Assembly (NCBI GenBank): GCA_964571195.1
Contig: CAZNAD010000013.1
Coordinates: 1 to 63,994, forward strand
Source of the DNA: PALSA-1006 sp964571195
GTDB lineage: Bacteria > Pseudomonadota > Gammaproteobacteria > Burkholderiales > Gallionellaceae
Length of the DNA stretch: 63,994 nucleotides
Direction: 5' to 3'
The position numbers were made by a program, and so were the translations under genes. A model generated the notes under the pieces. The model had not been told where the DNA came from, did not search any database, and was given only the letters and a program-made list of their open reading frames with translations. This document shows positions 26,618-33,304 of this stretch, in pieces; position 1 is the first letter of the stretch, and every line of letters starts with the position of its first letter.

Positions 26618-26959
26618 TTACGCGGCAGGCCGTGCCGACATGGCAGCAGTAAGACTCACCGAAACGAACTCGGCTCGCGATGTGGCATTGTTCTCCTGGG
26701 CGTTCTGCGCGCACCAGGCAAAGAACTCTTCGGGGACGATCTGGCACTCGATGGCGCGCACTCCCGAACGCTGGAACTCCCTGCGCGCAGCCACCGCCAT
26801 CGCCTCCCATTGCTTGAACGAATCCTCGAAACATTCCGGGTCGGTCGCACTGGCTTTCACCTCAGCCCAAGTCTGCTCGGTGTACCAGGTCACACCGATG
26901 ATGAGCGCCTGATTGCGTTTTTTTGCATGCAAACGTTGTTGGAGCGAAGGTTTTTTCAT
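26618..26959 (-). CDS. Conserved-looking hypothetical protein
   Basis: A 113-residue soluble protein I do not recognise as a named family. It begins with a basic segment (MKKPSLQQRLHAKKRNQALI) followed by GVTWYTEQTWAEVKA, a Trp-rich stretch, and has one central helical part (FKQWEAMAVAARREFQRSG). There is no signal peptide or membrane helix. It directly precedes the NlpC/P60 lipoprotein with an 11-base gap, so it is probably co-transcribed with it. The frame is uninterrupted and codon use resembles that of its neighbours. Confidence 0.65.
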   Translation of the reverse strand: MKKPSLQQRLHAKKRNQALIIGVTWYTEQTWAEVKASATDPECFEDSFKQWEAMAVAARREFQRSGVRAIECQIVPEEFFAWCAQNAQENNATSRAEFVSVSLTAAMSARPAA

Positions 26960-27024
26960 ATGTTCAGATGGAAGCTAACAGGGGGCTGGTAATTAGGGGA
27001 GTTTCAACCGCAGGGGTGTGACTC

Positions 27025-27291
27025 TTATTCATAGTGCGTCCACATACGCAAGACGCGAACCGTTCTCTCCTTGGCCAATACCTCATACACGATACGGTGC
27101 TGAATATTGATGCGGCGAGAGTATGCGCCGGCAAGGTCACCGACCAACTTTTCGAAAGGCGGCGGATTCTGGAACGGATCGTTAGCAAGAATGGTGAGCA
27201 ACTCTTGCGCCTTTGGTTTAAGGCCACTTGCAACAAGCTTCTTAGCATCCTTCATCGCTTGCTTGGCATAAACAACTACCCAACTTACCAC
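27025..27291 (-). CDS. yoeB: YoeB-type mRNA interferase toxin
   Basis: An 88-residue RelE-superfamily toxin that cleaves ribosome-bound mRNA. The C terminus SRRINIQHRIVYEV, then RVLRMWTHYE, matches YoeB, where Glu, Arg, His and the terminal Tyr residues form the active site. ILANDPFQNPPPFEKLVGDL is also typical. Its start lies inside the end of the antitoxin gene (seven-base overlap), the usual coupling for this family. Located just left of an integron, a frequent home for such modules, but no attC site borders it. Confidence 0.93.
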   Translation of the reverse strand: MVSWVVVYAKQAMKDAKKLVASGLKPKAQELLTILANDPFQNPPPFEKLVGDLAGAYSRRINIQHRIVYEVLAKERTVRVLRMWTHYE

Positions 27292-27527
27292 TTAAGCTCC
27301 TTGGAGCTTTTTGCGAGAGGCTCGGCCATGCCAGCCTTGATGGATTCGCGCATACCTGGCACCGCCAACAAATACAAAGTTTCCTGAATTGCGCTCCAAT
27401 CCTCCGCAGAAAGCAGCACGGCACTACTGCGCTTTCCGGAAATGATGATCGGCTCATGTGATTCGACCGTTTGGTCAATAAGCCGATAGAGATTGGCGCG
27501 AGCTTCGCTGGCCGTAAGTGTGTTCAT
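27285..27527 (-). CDS. yefM: YefM/Phd-type antitoxin
   Basis: An 80-residue antitoxin and autorepressor. The N-terminal DNA-binding part MNTLTASEARANLYRLIDQT and the block PIIISGKRSSAVLLSAEDW are diagnostic of the YefM/Phd fold; the acidic C-terminal part neutralises the toxin. The ATG at 27527 is chosen because AAGGGGC lies just upstream; a start at 27554 would place the N terminus within the promoter. The gene overlaps yoeB by seven bases. A palindromic operator within the promoter indicates autoregulation. Confidence 0.92.
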   Translation of the reverse strand: MNTLTASEARANLYRLIDQTVESHEPIIISGKRSSAVLLSAEDWSAIQETLYLLAVPGMRESIKAGMAEPLAKSSKELKW

Positions 27528-27552
27528 TTCGTGCCCCTTTAAGGAAGTTTGC

Positions 27553-27581
27553 AAAGTACGCTAAAGCGTACGCACGGTCAA
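27553..27581 (-). promoter_or_regulatory. yefM-yoeB promoter with palindromic operator
   Basis: On the minus strand, TTGACC (27576-27581) and TACTTT (27553-27558) are separated by exactly 17 bases. The perfect palindrome GTACGCTAAAGCGTAC (27556-27571) fills most of the spacer and the edge of the -10 box. This is an ideal place for repression by the YefM-YoeB complex. Confidence 0.75.
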
Positions 27582-27598
27582 GGGAAATTAGGGGCGAT

Positions 27599-27673
27599 TC
27601 ACTTACAACGCGCTGCGGTAGCCTTGAAGTGCATGCTGTAGCGATGCACCTTTGGCAGACTTGATTTGCCCAT
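27599..27673 (-). pseudogene. Remnant of an IS3-type transposase OrfA
   Basis: A 24-codon ORF with a good GGAGG site reads MGKSSLPKVHRYSMHFKATA and then ends. The KVHRYS-xx-FKATA pattern is the usual start of IS3-family OrfA proteins as I remember them. The rest of the transposase is absent. It marks a decayed insertion between the toxin-antitoxin operon and the integron. Confidence 0.5.
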
Positions 27674-27699
27674 AAAACACCTCCGTTCCGTTAGGGGGG

Positions 27700-27749
27700 G
27701 CAATTATTTTGGGGGAAGAATACAGTCCCTCTTGACCGTAAGGTTAGAC
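27700..27749 (-). other. Decayed attC recombination site (fourth)
   Basis: The right half resembles the other attC sites: CAGTCCCTCTTGACCGTAAG ends in GTTAGAC at 27743-27749, compared with CAGTCCCGCTTGACTGCCGG and GTTGGG in the intact copies. The left half shows only ATTATTTTGGGGG and has no matching YYYAAC core, so the site looks truncated and the array ends here. Confidence 0.5.
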
Positions 27750-27753
27750 CTAA

Positions 27754-28083
27754 CTAGGAAAAAATGCTTAGCACAGCAGACCATAACATTCCAAATATCA
27801 GAGCACCCAGTAGCCAGAATAGCATGCGCTTTACAACGACCCAATATCGAGCACGCTCTTCCGTGTCCATAAACCATGTGCGGCGAAATGGTTCGGTTTC
27901 TCGCCCATTTACAAAGTACACGAAAGGTATGAGAAGAAACACCGCTATAGCGCAGAGCCAGAATAAATTGTTTTCGAGTACGGAGAGGTGGCGGTGACTC
28001 ATCCATGCATCGAAGGGGACGAGTCCGAAAGCAGCCCACGCGCCCGCGAGCATTGCCGTTTTATGGGTCGGGACTATTGGCAT
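27754..28083 (-). CDS. Integron cassette ORF: small membrane protein
   Basis: A 109-residue protein of unknown function. It has about three hydrophobic segments: AMLAGAWAAFGLVPF, NNLFWLCAIAVFLLIPFVYF and MLFWLLGALIFGMLWSAVL. A charged cytoplasmic-looking loop lies between the last two (NGRETEPFRRTWFMDTEERA). The start is five bases from the attC core at 28088-28094, and the stop overlaps the decayed attC to the left, as is usual in cassettes. I know of no named family that matches. Confidence 0.65.
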   Translation of the reverse strand: MPIVPTHKTAMLAGAWAAFGLVPFDAWMSHRHLSVLENNLFWLCAIAVFLLIPFVYFVNGRETEPFRRTWFMDTEERARYWVVVKRMLFWLLGALIFGMLWSAVLSIFS

Positions 28084-28087
28084 AAAG

Positions 28088-28150
28088 GTCTAACGTAAAA
28101 GTAAGGGGCTGCGCGCTTTTGCGCAGTCCCGCTTGACTGCCGGGTTGGGG
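28088..28150 (-). other. attC recombination site (third from attI)
   Basis: Minus-strand cores are CCCCAAC (28144-28150) and GTTAGAC (28088-28094). The inner arms GGGACTGCGC and GCGCAGCCC pair except for one extrahelical A, the hallmark used by IntI to choose the strand. Positions 28092-28149 are identical to 28602-28659 of the next site. Confidence 0.88.
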
Positions 28151-28165
28151 GGCATTGCCAAGGCC

Positions 28166-28588
28166 TCAATACTTGATGTCATCGATCCGCCACTTTCCAT
28201 CTTGAGGAATTAGCTTAAGGGTTACTTTCACGCGCTCTTTCTCGCCGCTTTCCTCAATGGTTGCGCTGAAGCTCAAGGTTGCTTCCTTTTCTCCCATATG
28301 CCGCCGCGTTTCAGAGAAATCAAACCAGCGTGCTTCTGATGACTGCCGAAGCGCTTTGTAGCCCTTCACGTCCATAACGGCGTTCTCGCGCCTCAACTGC
28401 TCTCTCAACCTAAGGCTCAGCAACGAGTACACGCGACCGTAATCTCCATTTTCTTCCGCAGATATGTAGCTCCGAATTACCGAGCTAACCGAGTTGTGCG
28501 GTGATCTAGGTTCCTCGCTAGCGCTGGCAAGAGAGGACAACCAGGCCGCGACGAAAACACCAGCGAGGAATCTTGAGATGCGCTTCAC
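28166..28588 (-). CDS. Integron cassette ORF: exported protein, NTF2-like
   Basis: A 140-residue secreted protein. From the GTG at 28588 the product starts VKRISRFLAGVFVAAWLSSL and is cleaved after ASA. The mature part (VIRSYISAEENGDYGRVYSLL, then ATLSFSATIEESGEKERV and the end KLIPQDGKWRIDDIKY) has the pattern of NTF2/DUF4878-like proteins, in which a final strand KWRIDDI is common. The ORF is open to 28714 but the extension crosses the attC site, so the GTG with GGGGG upstream is preferred. Function is unknown. Confidence 0.65.
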   Translation of the reverse strand: MKRISRFLAGVFVAAWLSSLASASEEPRSPHNSVSSVIRSYISAEENGDYGRVYSLLSLRLREQLRRENAVMDVKGYKALRQSSEARWFDFSETRRHMGEKEATLSFSATIEESGEKERVKVTLKLIPQDGKWRIDDIKY

Positions 28589-28597
28589 TCTGATGAC

Positions 28598-28660
28598 CCC
28601 CAACGTAAAAGTAAGGGGCTGCGCGCTTTTGCGCAGTCCCGCTTGACTGCCGGGTTGGGC
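28598..28660 (-). other. attC recombination site (second from attI)
   Basis: Minus-strand cores are GCCCAAC (28654-28660) and GTTGGGG (28598-28604). The interior is identical over 58 bases to the site at 28088-28150, including the stem with one extrahelical A. Confidence 0.9.
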
Positions 28661-28661
28661 T

Positions 28662-29030
28662 TCATTTGCTGCCTTCCCCAAGACGTTTCGATATGACAAA
28701 TACCTGCACCCCACTCATTGAGCATTCTTGGCGTGATGCGTCGTTGCTCGTTATGACCTCTATAATTTCGCCCGTTTTCTGCGTGAACGTGACCAAATGA
28801 AGTTGGCGATAGAGGTCTTTGCCAATCTTTTCAGATGCGAGCAGGGCGACCTTGGTTTTGGTGAAGTCTAGACGGCCATTGTCTGTTAACCCGGCGTTCT
28901 TGAGATGTACGAATGCCATATTGGTAGCCCAACTATCAACACCAGTACAGTTCGGGGAACCGGCAAAAGCCAACCCGCTGCTCAAGCAAAACAGCGCAAT
29001 AATTATGGACAACCTCACTCGATTTCTCAT
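28662..29030 (-). CDS. Integron cassette ORF: small exported protein
   Basis: A 122-residue protein with a clear signal peptide (RLSIIIALFCLSSGLAFAGS). The mature part contains two cysteines (PNCTGVDSW and RQECSMSG) that could form a disulfide in the periplasm. No family is recognised. The ATG at 29030 lies ten bases inside the cassette, the common position; a TTG three codons upstream lies within the recombination core and is rejected. The stop falls directly before the next attC site. Confidence 0.65.
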   Translation of the reverse strand: MRNRVRLSIIIALFCLSSGLAFAGSPNCTGVDSWATNMAFVHLKNAGLTDNGRLDFTKTKVALLASEKIGKDLYRQLHLVTFTQKTGEIIEVITSNDASRQECSMSGVQVFVISKRLGEGSK

Positions 29031-29033
29031 GAT

Positions 29034-29097
29034 GCCCAACGTTCAAATTGAGGGGCAGGCCGCTTCTGGCCTGTCCCGCTCGAATGTAGGGTTAGGC
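29034..29097 (-). other. attC recombination site (first from attI)
   Basis: Minus-strand cores are GCCTAAC (29091-29097) and GTTGGGC (29034-29040). The inner arms GGGACAGGCC and GGCCTGCCC pair with a single extrahelical A. The stem sequence differs from the other two intact sites, but the layout is the same. Confidence 0.9.
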
Positions 29098-29103
29098 TCT
29101 GGT

Positions 29104-29403
29104 TCATTTCATGAGGCCAAGCGAACCCAAGACCCCGGCAAATAAAAGACCGAACCCAAACAACCAAAGTAACAAATGCGAAACAAGAAACTGGATAGGA
29201 TGTTCCTGCTTGAGCACAATGCCACCGCGTGTTTGACTGCGATCAGTCGTGCGGTAAAAGTGCGTTACAGCCATCAGAAAGGCTGTTGAGGCAATAGCAA
29301 TAGACAAGAACCCAAAATGATATGTAGTTAACGGAAAAACCAATAGCAAGACCAATGGAATTAATGCTATCAGACAAAAAATCTTGGCAAGATAAAGTAG
29401 CAT
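29104..29403 (-). CDS. Integron cassette ORF: small membrane protein
   Basis: A 99-residue membrane protein of unknown function, the first cassette gene after attI and so the one best placed for expression from an integrase-linked promoter. Three hydrophobic segments are visible: IFCLIALIPLVLLLVFPLTT, FLSIAIASTAFLMAVTHFY and LLLWLFGFGLLFAGVLGSLG. The start lies 11 bases inside the cassette boundary. The polar segment between helices two and three (RTTDRSQTRGGIVLKQEHP) shows no motif. Confidence 0.65.
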   Translation of the reverse strand: MLLYLAKIFCLIALIPLVLLLVFPLTTYHFGFLSIAIASTAFLMAVTHFYRTTDRSQTRGGIVLKQEHPIQFLVSHLLLWLFGFGLLFAGVLGSLGLMK

Positions 29404-29413
29404 TTTATGATTG

Positions 29414-29480
29414 GCCTAACGTAAAGTAGACACCGAAATCGGTGTATATCCTGCGCGGCTAAAGTGTAGAATTCGGCTTG
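29414..29480 (-). other. Putative attI region and first cassette junction
   Basis: The core GTTAGGC (minus strand, 29414-29420) marks the junction between the first cassette and the integrase side. The adjoining 60 bases towards intI hold an ACACCGAAATCGGTGT dyad (29430-29445), a likely IntI-binding feature. The exact limits of attI cannot be set from one sequence. Confidence 0.7.
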
Positions 29481-29535
29481 TTTTCAATTTCAACTCCCTG
29501 TTTATTTTTGAAACTCTCAAAAACAAAACGATGCG

Positions 29536-30522
29536 ATGAATAACGAGACTACACCGCTTTCCCAAAATTCGCCAAGGCTGCTCGATCAAGTTCGCGACAA
29601 GATCAGGGTGAAGCATTACAGCATCCGCACTGAAACGCAATATGTGCAGTGGATCAAGCGCTTCATCTTTTTTCACGGCAAGCGCCACCCCAAGGAGATG
29701 GGTGCAGGGGAGGTTGAGGCGTTTTTAACGCATCTGGCGGTGGAGGGGAATGTGTCTGCGTCAACGCAGAATCAGGCGTTGTCCGCGCTGCTGTTTTTAT
29801 ACCGCGAGGTGTTGGGTATTGAGTTGCCTTGGTTGGATGAGGTGGTGCGGGCAAAGAAGCCGCAGCGCTTGCCTTCGGTGTTGACGCGCGCCGAGGTGTC
29901 GCTGGTGTTGGAGCGTATGGATGGCGTTTATAGTTTGATGGCGCGTTTGCTATATGGCACGGGGATGCGTTTGATGGAGTGCTGCCGCTTGCGCGTGAAG
30001 GATGTTGATTTCGGACAGCGTGAGATTGTGATTCGCGAAGGTAAGGGGGCGAAGGATAGGGTGACGATGTTGCCGGATACGCTGGTGCAGCCCCTGCAAG
30101 AATATCTGGCGAAGCGTCGGCGTTTGTACGAGGATGATTTGGGTAAAAGTATGGCGGAGGTGTTTTTGCCCGACGCGCTGGTGCGCAAGTATCCCAATGC
30201 CGCGAGCGATTGGGCTTGGCAGTATGTGTTTCCATCCGGGAGTTATTCGGTCGATCCGCGCAGCGGACGCGAGCGTCGCCACCATATCGATGAAAAATTA
30301 TTGCAACGCGCCATGAAAAAAGCGGTGGGGTTGGCGGGCATCACCAAGCTCGCCACACCGCATACCCTGCGCCATTCCTTCGCAACTCATTTGCTGGAAA
30401 GCGGCTACGACATCCGCACCGTGCAAGAGTTGCTTGGGCATTCCGATGTTTCCACCACGATGATCTACACCCATGTGTTAAATAAGGGCGGCAGAGGCGT
30501 GGTGAGTCCGTTGGATAGGTAG
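29536..30522 (+). CDS. intI: Integron integrase (IntI, tyrosine recombinase)
   Basis: A 328-residue tyrosine recombinase that moves gene cassettes between attC and attI. The N-terminal SAM-like domain has YSIRTETQYVQWIKRFIFF. Catalytic residues: Arg in YGTGMRLMECCRLR, Lys in GKGAKDRVTMLP, His and Arg in PHTLRHSFATHLLESG, His in LLGHSDVSTT, and the nucleophile Tyr in TMIYTHVL. The segment between the Lys and the second His contains the IntI-specific insertion (VFLPDALVRKYPNAASDWAW), which separates it from XerC/D. It faces away from the cassettes, with attI next to its start. The frame is intact, so it may be active. Ribosome-binding site is weak. Confidence 0.96.
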   Translation: MNNETTPLSQNSPRLLDQVRDKIRVKHYSIRTETQYVQWIKRFIFFHGKRHPKEMGAGEVEAFLTHLAVEGNVSASTQNQALSALLFLYREVLGIELPWLDEVVRAKKPQRLPSVLTRAEVSLVLERMDGVYSLMARLLYGTGMRLMECCRLRVKDVDFGQREIVIREGKGAKDRVTMLPDTLVQPLQEYLAKRRRLYEDDLGKSMAEVFLPDALVRKYPNAASDWAWQYVFPSGSYSVDPRSGRERRHHIDEKLLQRAMKKAVGLAGITKLATPHTLRHSFATHLLESGYDIRTVQELLGHSDVSTTMIYTHVLNKGGRGVVSPLDR

Positions 30523-30563
30523 TGTGTGCATAGTTGCACCTCGGTTGCTTGAAAGGAAATGCC

Positions 30564-31535
30564 ATGAGTGAAGTGTTGATCTATGAGGCCGAGGGCGGGC
30601 AGACGCAGGTGAGCGTGCGGCTGGATGCGGAGACGGTGTGGCTTAGTTTGAATCAGATGACTGAGCTCTTCGGGCGTGATAAATCTGTGATCTCCCGACA
30701 TTTGCGGAATATTTTTAAAGAGGGTGAGTTGGTGCGAGATTCAGTTGTTGCATTATTTGCAACAACTGCCTCCGATGGTAAAACCTATCAGGTGGACTAT
30801 TTCAATCTCGATACCATCATCTCGGTGGGATATCGGGTCAATTCCGCACAGGCAACCCGCTTCCGCCAATGGGCCACCCGCACTCTGCGTGAACACCTAG
30901 TGCAAGGCTATACGCTGAACCAAGCACGTCTCGCCGAGCGCGGTATCAGTGAGGCGCAGCAGGCTATCGAGTTGCTGGCGCGCACGTTGAATAATCAGGC
31001 GCTGATTAGCGATACAGGCAGCGCGGTACTCGCGCTCATTGTGGATTATGCGAAGACTTGGCGTTTGTTGCTGCAATACGACGAGAGCGGTTTGGTGTTG
31101 CCGGAAGGCTGCAAGCCCGCGCAAGGGGCACTGGATGATGGCAAGGCGCTGGCGGCGATAGCCCAACTCAAGGCCGAGTTGCTGGCGCGCGGCGAAGCGA
31201 CTCCACTTTTTGGGCAGGCGCGCGGCGAGGCGTTCGCGGGCATCCTCGGCAACATCGAGCAAACGATGTTCGGTGAATCGCTGTACCGCACCCGCGAAGA
31301 GAAGGCGGCGCATTTGTTGTATTTCATCATCAAGGATCATCCCTTTTCGGATGGCAACAAGCGCATCGGCTCGTTCATGTTTTTGCTCTACCTCCAACAG
31401 GAAGATATGAGCATGTCGATCAACGACAACGCGCTGACGGCGCTGGCCTTGCTGATCGCGGAAAGCGATCCGGGTAACAAGGAGCTGATGATTCGTCTGG
31501 TGGTGAATTTATTGGTGGACGGAACGGCGGAATGA
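30564..31535 (+). CDS. RhuM-Fic fusion protein
   Basis: A 323-residue protein with an N-terminal RhuM-type domain (VSVRLDAETVWLSLNQMTEL, then DKSVISRHLRNIF and VDYFNLDTIISVGYRV) and a C-terminal Fic domain. The Fic active site HPFSDGNKRIGSFMF is intact, so nucleotidyl transfer to a target protein is possible. An inhibitory-helix motif ([ST]xxxE[GN]) is not obvious. Such proteins are usually found in accessory regions beside integrases and phage-related genes, and some act as toxins or in defence. The ATG at 30564 follows GAAAGGAAA. Its stop overlaps the start of the essential tadA gene (ATGA). Confidence 0.88.
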   Translation: MSEVLIYEAEGGQTQVSVRLDAETVWLSLNQMTELFGRDKSVISRHLRNIFKEGELVRDSVVALFATTASDGKTYQVDYFNLDTIISVGYRVNSAQATRFRQWATRTLREHLVQGYTLNQARLAERGISEAQQAIELLARTLNNQALISDTGSAVLALIVDYAKTWRLLLQYDESGLVLPEGCKPAQGALDDGKALAAIAQLKAELLARGEATPLFGQARGEAFAGILGNIEQTMFGESLYRTREEKAAHLLYFIIKDHPFSDGNKRIGSFMFLLYLQQEDMSMSINDNALTALALLIAESDPGNKELMIRLVVNLLVDGTAE

Positions 31536-31996
31536 CAGACGAAGATTTTATGCGCGAGGCCTTGCGCCTTGCAGAGCAGGCCGCACAGGTGGGCGAGGTG
31601 CCGGTGGGGGCGGTGGTGGTGAAAGACGGCGAAATTATCGGTCGCGGCAGCAATGCGCCGATTTCGCGCCATGACCCGACCGCCCATGCCGAGATCGCTG
31701 CGTTGCGTGATGCGGCGCAGCGGCTGGGTAACTACCGGCTGGTGGGCTGCGAGTTGTTCGTCACTTTGGAGCCGTGTGTGATGTGTGTCGGGGCGATGTT
31801 CCATGCGCGTATCGCTCGCGTGGTGTTCGGTGCGACCGATCCCAAGACTGGGGCGGCGGGCAGTGTATTCAACTTGTTCGATGAGTCTCGGCTCAATCAC
31901 CATGCGAATGTCGAAGGCGGTGTGCTGGCGGCGGAATGCGGTAAAGTGCTGAGTGATTTCTTTGCGGCACGTCGCGCGCAACAAAAGGCCTTATGA
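31532..31996 (+). CDS. tadA: tRNA-specific adenosine deaminase
   Basis: A 154-residue zinc enzyme that converts A34 to inosine in tRNA-Arg(ACG). The active site HAEIAALRDA and the zinc cysteines PCVMCVGAM are intact, and VPVGAVVVKDGEIIGRGSN matches the family. Its ATG overlaps the stop codon of the RhuM-Fic gene, and its own stop overlaps the start of the L,D-transpeptidase gene (ATGA), so three very different proteins seem to be translated from one message. Confidence 0.96.
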   Translation: MTDEDFMREALRLAEQAAQVGEVPVGAVVVKDGEIIGRGSNAPISRHDPTAHAEIAALRDAAQRLGNYRLVGCELFVTLEPCVMCVGAMFHARIARVVFGATDPKTGAAGSVFNLFDESRLNHHANVEGGVLAAECGKVLSDFFAARRAQQKAL

Positions 31997-32472
31997 AGAT
32001 CACTATCCATATCTCGACGCAAACGCTGGAGCTGTTCGACGATGGCGGTAAGTCGCTGCACCGATATTCTGTTTCCACTGCGGCGAACGGGGTGGGCGAG
32101 GAGAGTGGCAGTTTTTGCACGCCGCGCGGCAAACATATCATCCGCGCCAAGATCGGTGCGGGGCAGCCGGAGAATGCGGTGTTCGTGAAACGCCGCCCCA
32201 CCGGCGAGATATACACGCCGCAGTTGGGTGAGCTACATCCCAAGCGCGATTGGATTTTAACGCGCATCTTGTGGTTGTGTGGCCAAGAGCCGGGTTACAA
32301 CCGCTGGGGCTCGTGCGACACCATGCGCCGTTATATCTACATCCACGGCACCCCCGACGAAACGCCGCTGGGCAAGCCCGGTTCGCATGGTTGTGTGCGT
32401 ATGCGTAATGCCGATCTGCTGGAACTGTTCGAGTTGGTGCAGGCTGGCACTGCGGTGGAGATCGTGGCTTGA
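31993..32472 (+). CDS. L,D-transpeptidase (YkuD domain)
   Basis: A 159-residue peptidoglycan cross-linking type enzyme. The catalytic motif HGTPDETPLGKPGSHGCVRM holds the His and the SHGCxR cysteine. The N-terminal ISTQTLELFDDGGKSLHRYS matches the family start. No signal peptide is seen, so either export uses another route or the protein is unusual; several short betaproteobacterial homologues also lack one. Start overlaps tadA by four bases. Confidence 0.9.
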   Translation: MKITIHISTQTLELFDDGGKSLHRYSVSTAANGVGEESGSFCTPRGKHIIRAKIGAGQPENAVFVKRRPTGEIYTPQLGELHPKRDWILTRILWLCGQEPGYNRWGSCDTMRRYIYIHGTPDETPLGKPGSHGCVRMRNADLLELFELVQAGTAVEIVA

Positions 32473-32485
32473 TTGCGGCGGGTGT

Positions 32486-32540
32486 TGTAGGAGCGTGCCC
32501 TGCACGCGAATTCCTGTCGCGTGCACGGCATGCTCCTACA
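32486..32540. repeat. REP-like palindrome of the TGTAGGAGC type
   Basis: TGTAGGAGCGTGCCCTGCAC at the left and GTGCACGGCATGCTCCTACA at the right form a long imperfect hairpin. The GTAGGAGC ends are widespread in extragenic palindromes of proteobacteria. It lies between the transpeptidase and the acetyltransferase genes and can act as a transcription barrier. Confidence 0.85.
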
Positions 32541-32580
32541 AAGTTGGCAGGATGGTCAGTCGCAATCGTTTAGGGCGAGT

Positions 32581-33003
32581 ATGGACTTCACGATACATCA
32601 AGTGACCTGGCATGACGCAGAGCCCCTTTTGCGCGAAGTGCGCGAGACGGTGTTTATGCGCGAGCAGGGGGTTCCTGCCGAGCTGGAATGGGACGGCCTG
32701 GACGGAAACGCGCAGCATGTGCTGGCCGTGAGTGGCAGCGGGCAGGCCATCGGTTGCGGGCGTATCCTGCCGAATTCTCATATCGGACGTATCGCGGTGT
32801 TGCCCGATTGGCGCGGCAAGAAGGTGGGCACGGCGTTATTGCAGGCACTGATCGACTATGCAAGCGCCCGGCATCTTCCCGAAGTCGATCTCGATGCCCA
32901 GGTACAGGCATTGCCTTTTTACCGCAAGTTCGGTTTTGTGGAAGAGGGCGAGGAGTTCATGGATGCGGGCATTCCGCATCGCAAGATGCGTTTGAAACTG
33001 TAA
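32581..33003 (+). CDS. GNAT-family N-acetyltransferase
   Basis: A 140-residue acetyltransferase of the ElaA/YjcF-like subgroup. The acetyl-CoA binding loop is visible in IGRIAVLPDWRGKKVGTALL (R/Q-x-x-G-x-G/A type, here RGKKVG). Other family blocks are EVRETVFMREQGVPAELEWD and ALPFYRKFGFVEEGEEFMDA. The ATG at 32581 is chosen over one at 32521, since the latter lies within the REP palindrome. The substrate is unknown. A long 7-bp tandem repeat begins directly after the stop. Confidence 0.9.
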   Translation: MDFTIHQVTWHDAEPLLREVRETVFMREQGVPAELEWDGLDGNAQHVLAVSGSGQAIGCGRILPNSHIGRIAVLPDWRGKKVGTALLQALIDYASARHLPEVDLDAQVQALPFYRKFGFVEEGEEFMDAGIPHRKMRLKL

Positions 33004-33304
33004 AAAGCGGGGAAGGGAGAAGGGAGAAGGGAGAAGGGAGAAGGGAGAAGGGAGAAGGGAGAAGGGAGAAGGGAGAAGGGNNNNNNNNNNNNNNNNNNNN
33101 NNNNNNNNNNNNNNNNNNNNNNNNNNNNNNNNNNNNNNNNNNNNNNNNNNNNNNNNNNNNNNNNNNNNNNNNNNNNNNNNGAAGGGAGAAGGGAGAAGGG
33201 AGAAGGGAGAAGGGAGAAGGGAGAAGGGAGAAGGGTAAAACCCGCCGCATTTCCCCTTGAGCACCGCAGGTGCGCTCCCTTCCCCCTTTACCCTTCCCCT
33301 CAAA
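33004..33304. repeat. Non-coding stretch with a 7-bp tandem repeat and a 100-N gap
   Basis: GAAGGGA units run from about 33012 to 33080 and from 33181 to about 33235, interrupted by exactly 100 N (33081-33180), the conventional length for a gap of unknown size. The true number of units is therefore unknown. The right flank is a C-rich segment (CTCCCTTCCCCCTTTACCC) that is a loose inverted match to the repeat. I see no gene here; translations across the repeat are artefacts. Confidence 0.95.

Larger units (their letters stand above)
27700..30522. mobile_element. Small chromosomal integron (intI, attI and four cassettes)
   Basis: An integron integrase gene on the plus strand is divergent from four small minus-strand ORFs. 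Each ORF starts within about 15 bases of a GTTRRRY-type core, and they are separated by imperfect inverted repeats of 63-64 bases that fit attC. Two of the attC sites are identical over 58 bases, as in sedentary chromosomal arrays. No resistance genes or flanking transposase of class 1 type are present. Confidence 0.88.

Noticed and set aside
26960..27024. Possible attC left of the yoeB gene (CTAAC and GTTTC)
   Set aside because: Neither core fits RYYYAAC or GTTRRRY and no stem can be drawn, so the toxin-antitoxin pair is not called a cassette.
29498..29513. LexA-like half site CTGT upstream of intI
   Set aside because: CTGTTTATTTTTGAAA matches only the left half of the consensus, so SOS control of the integrase is not supported.
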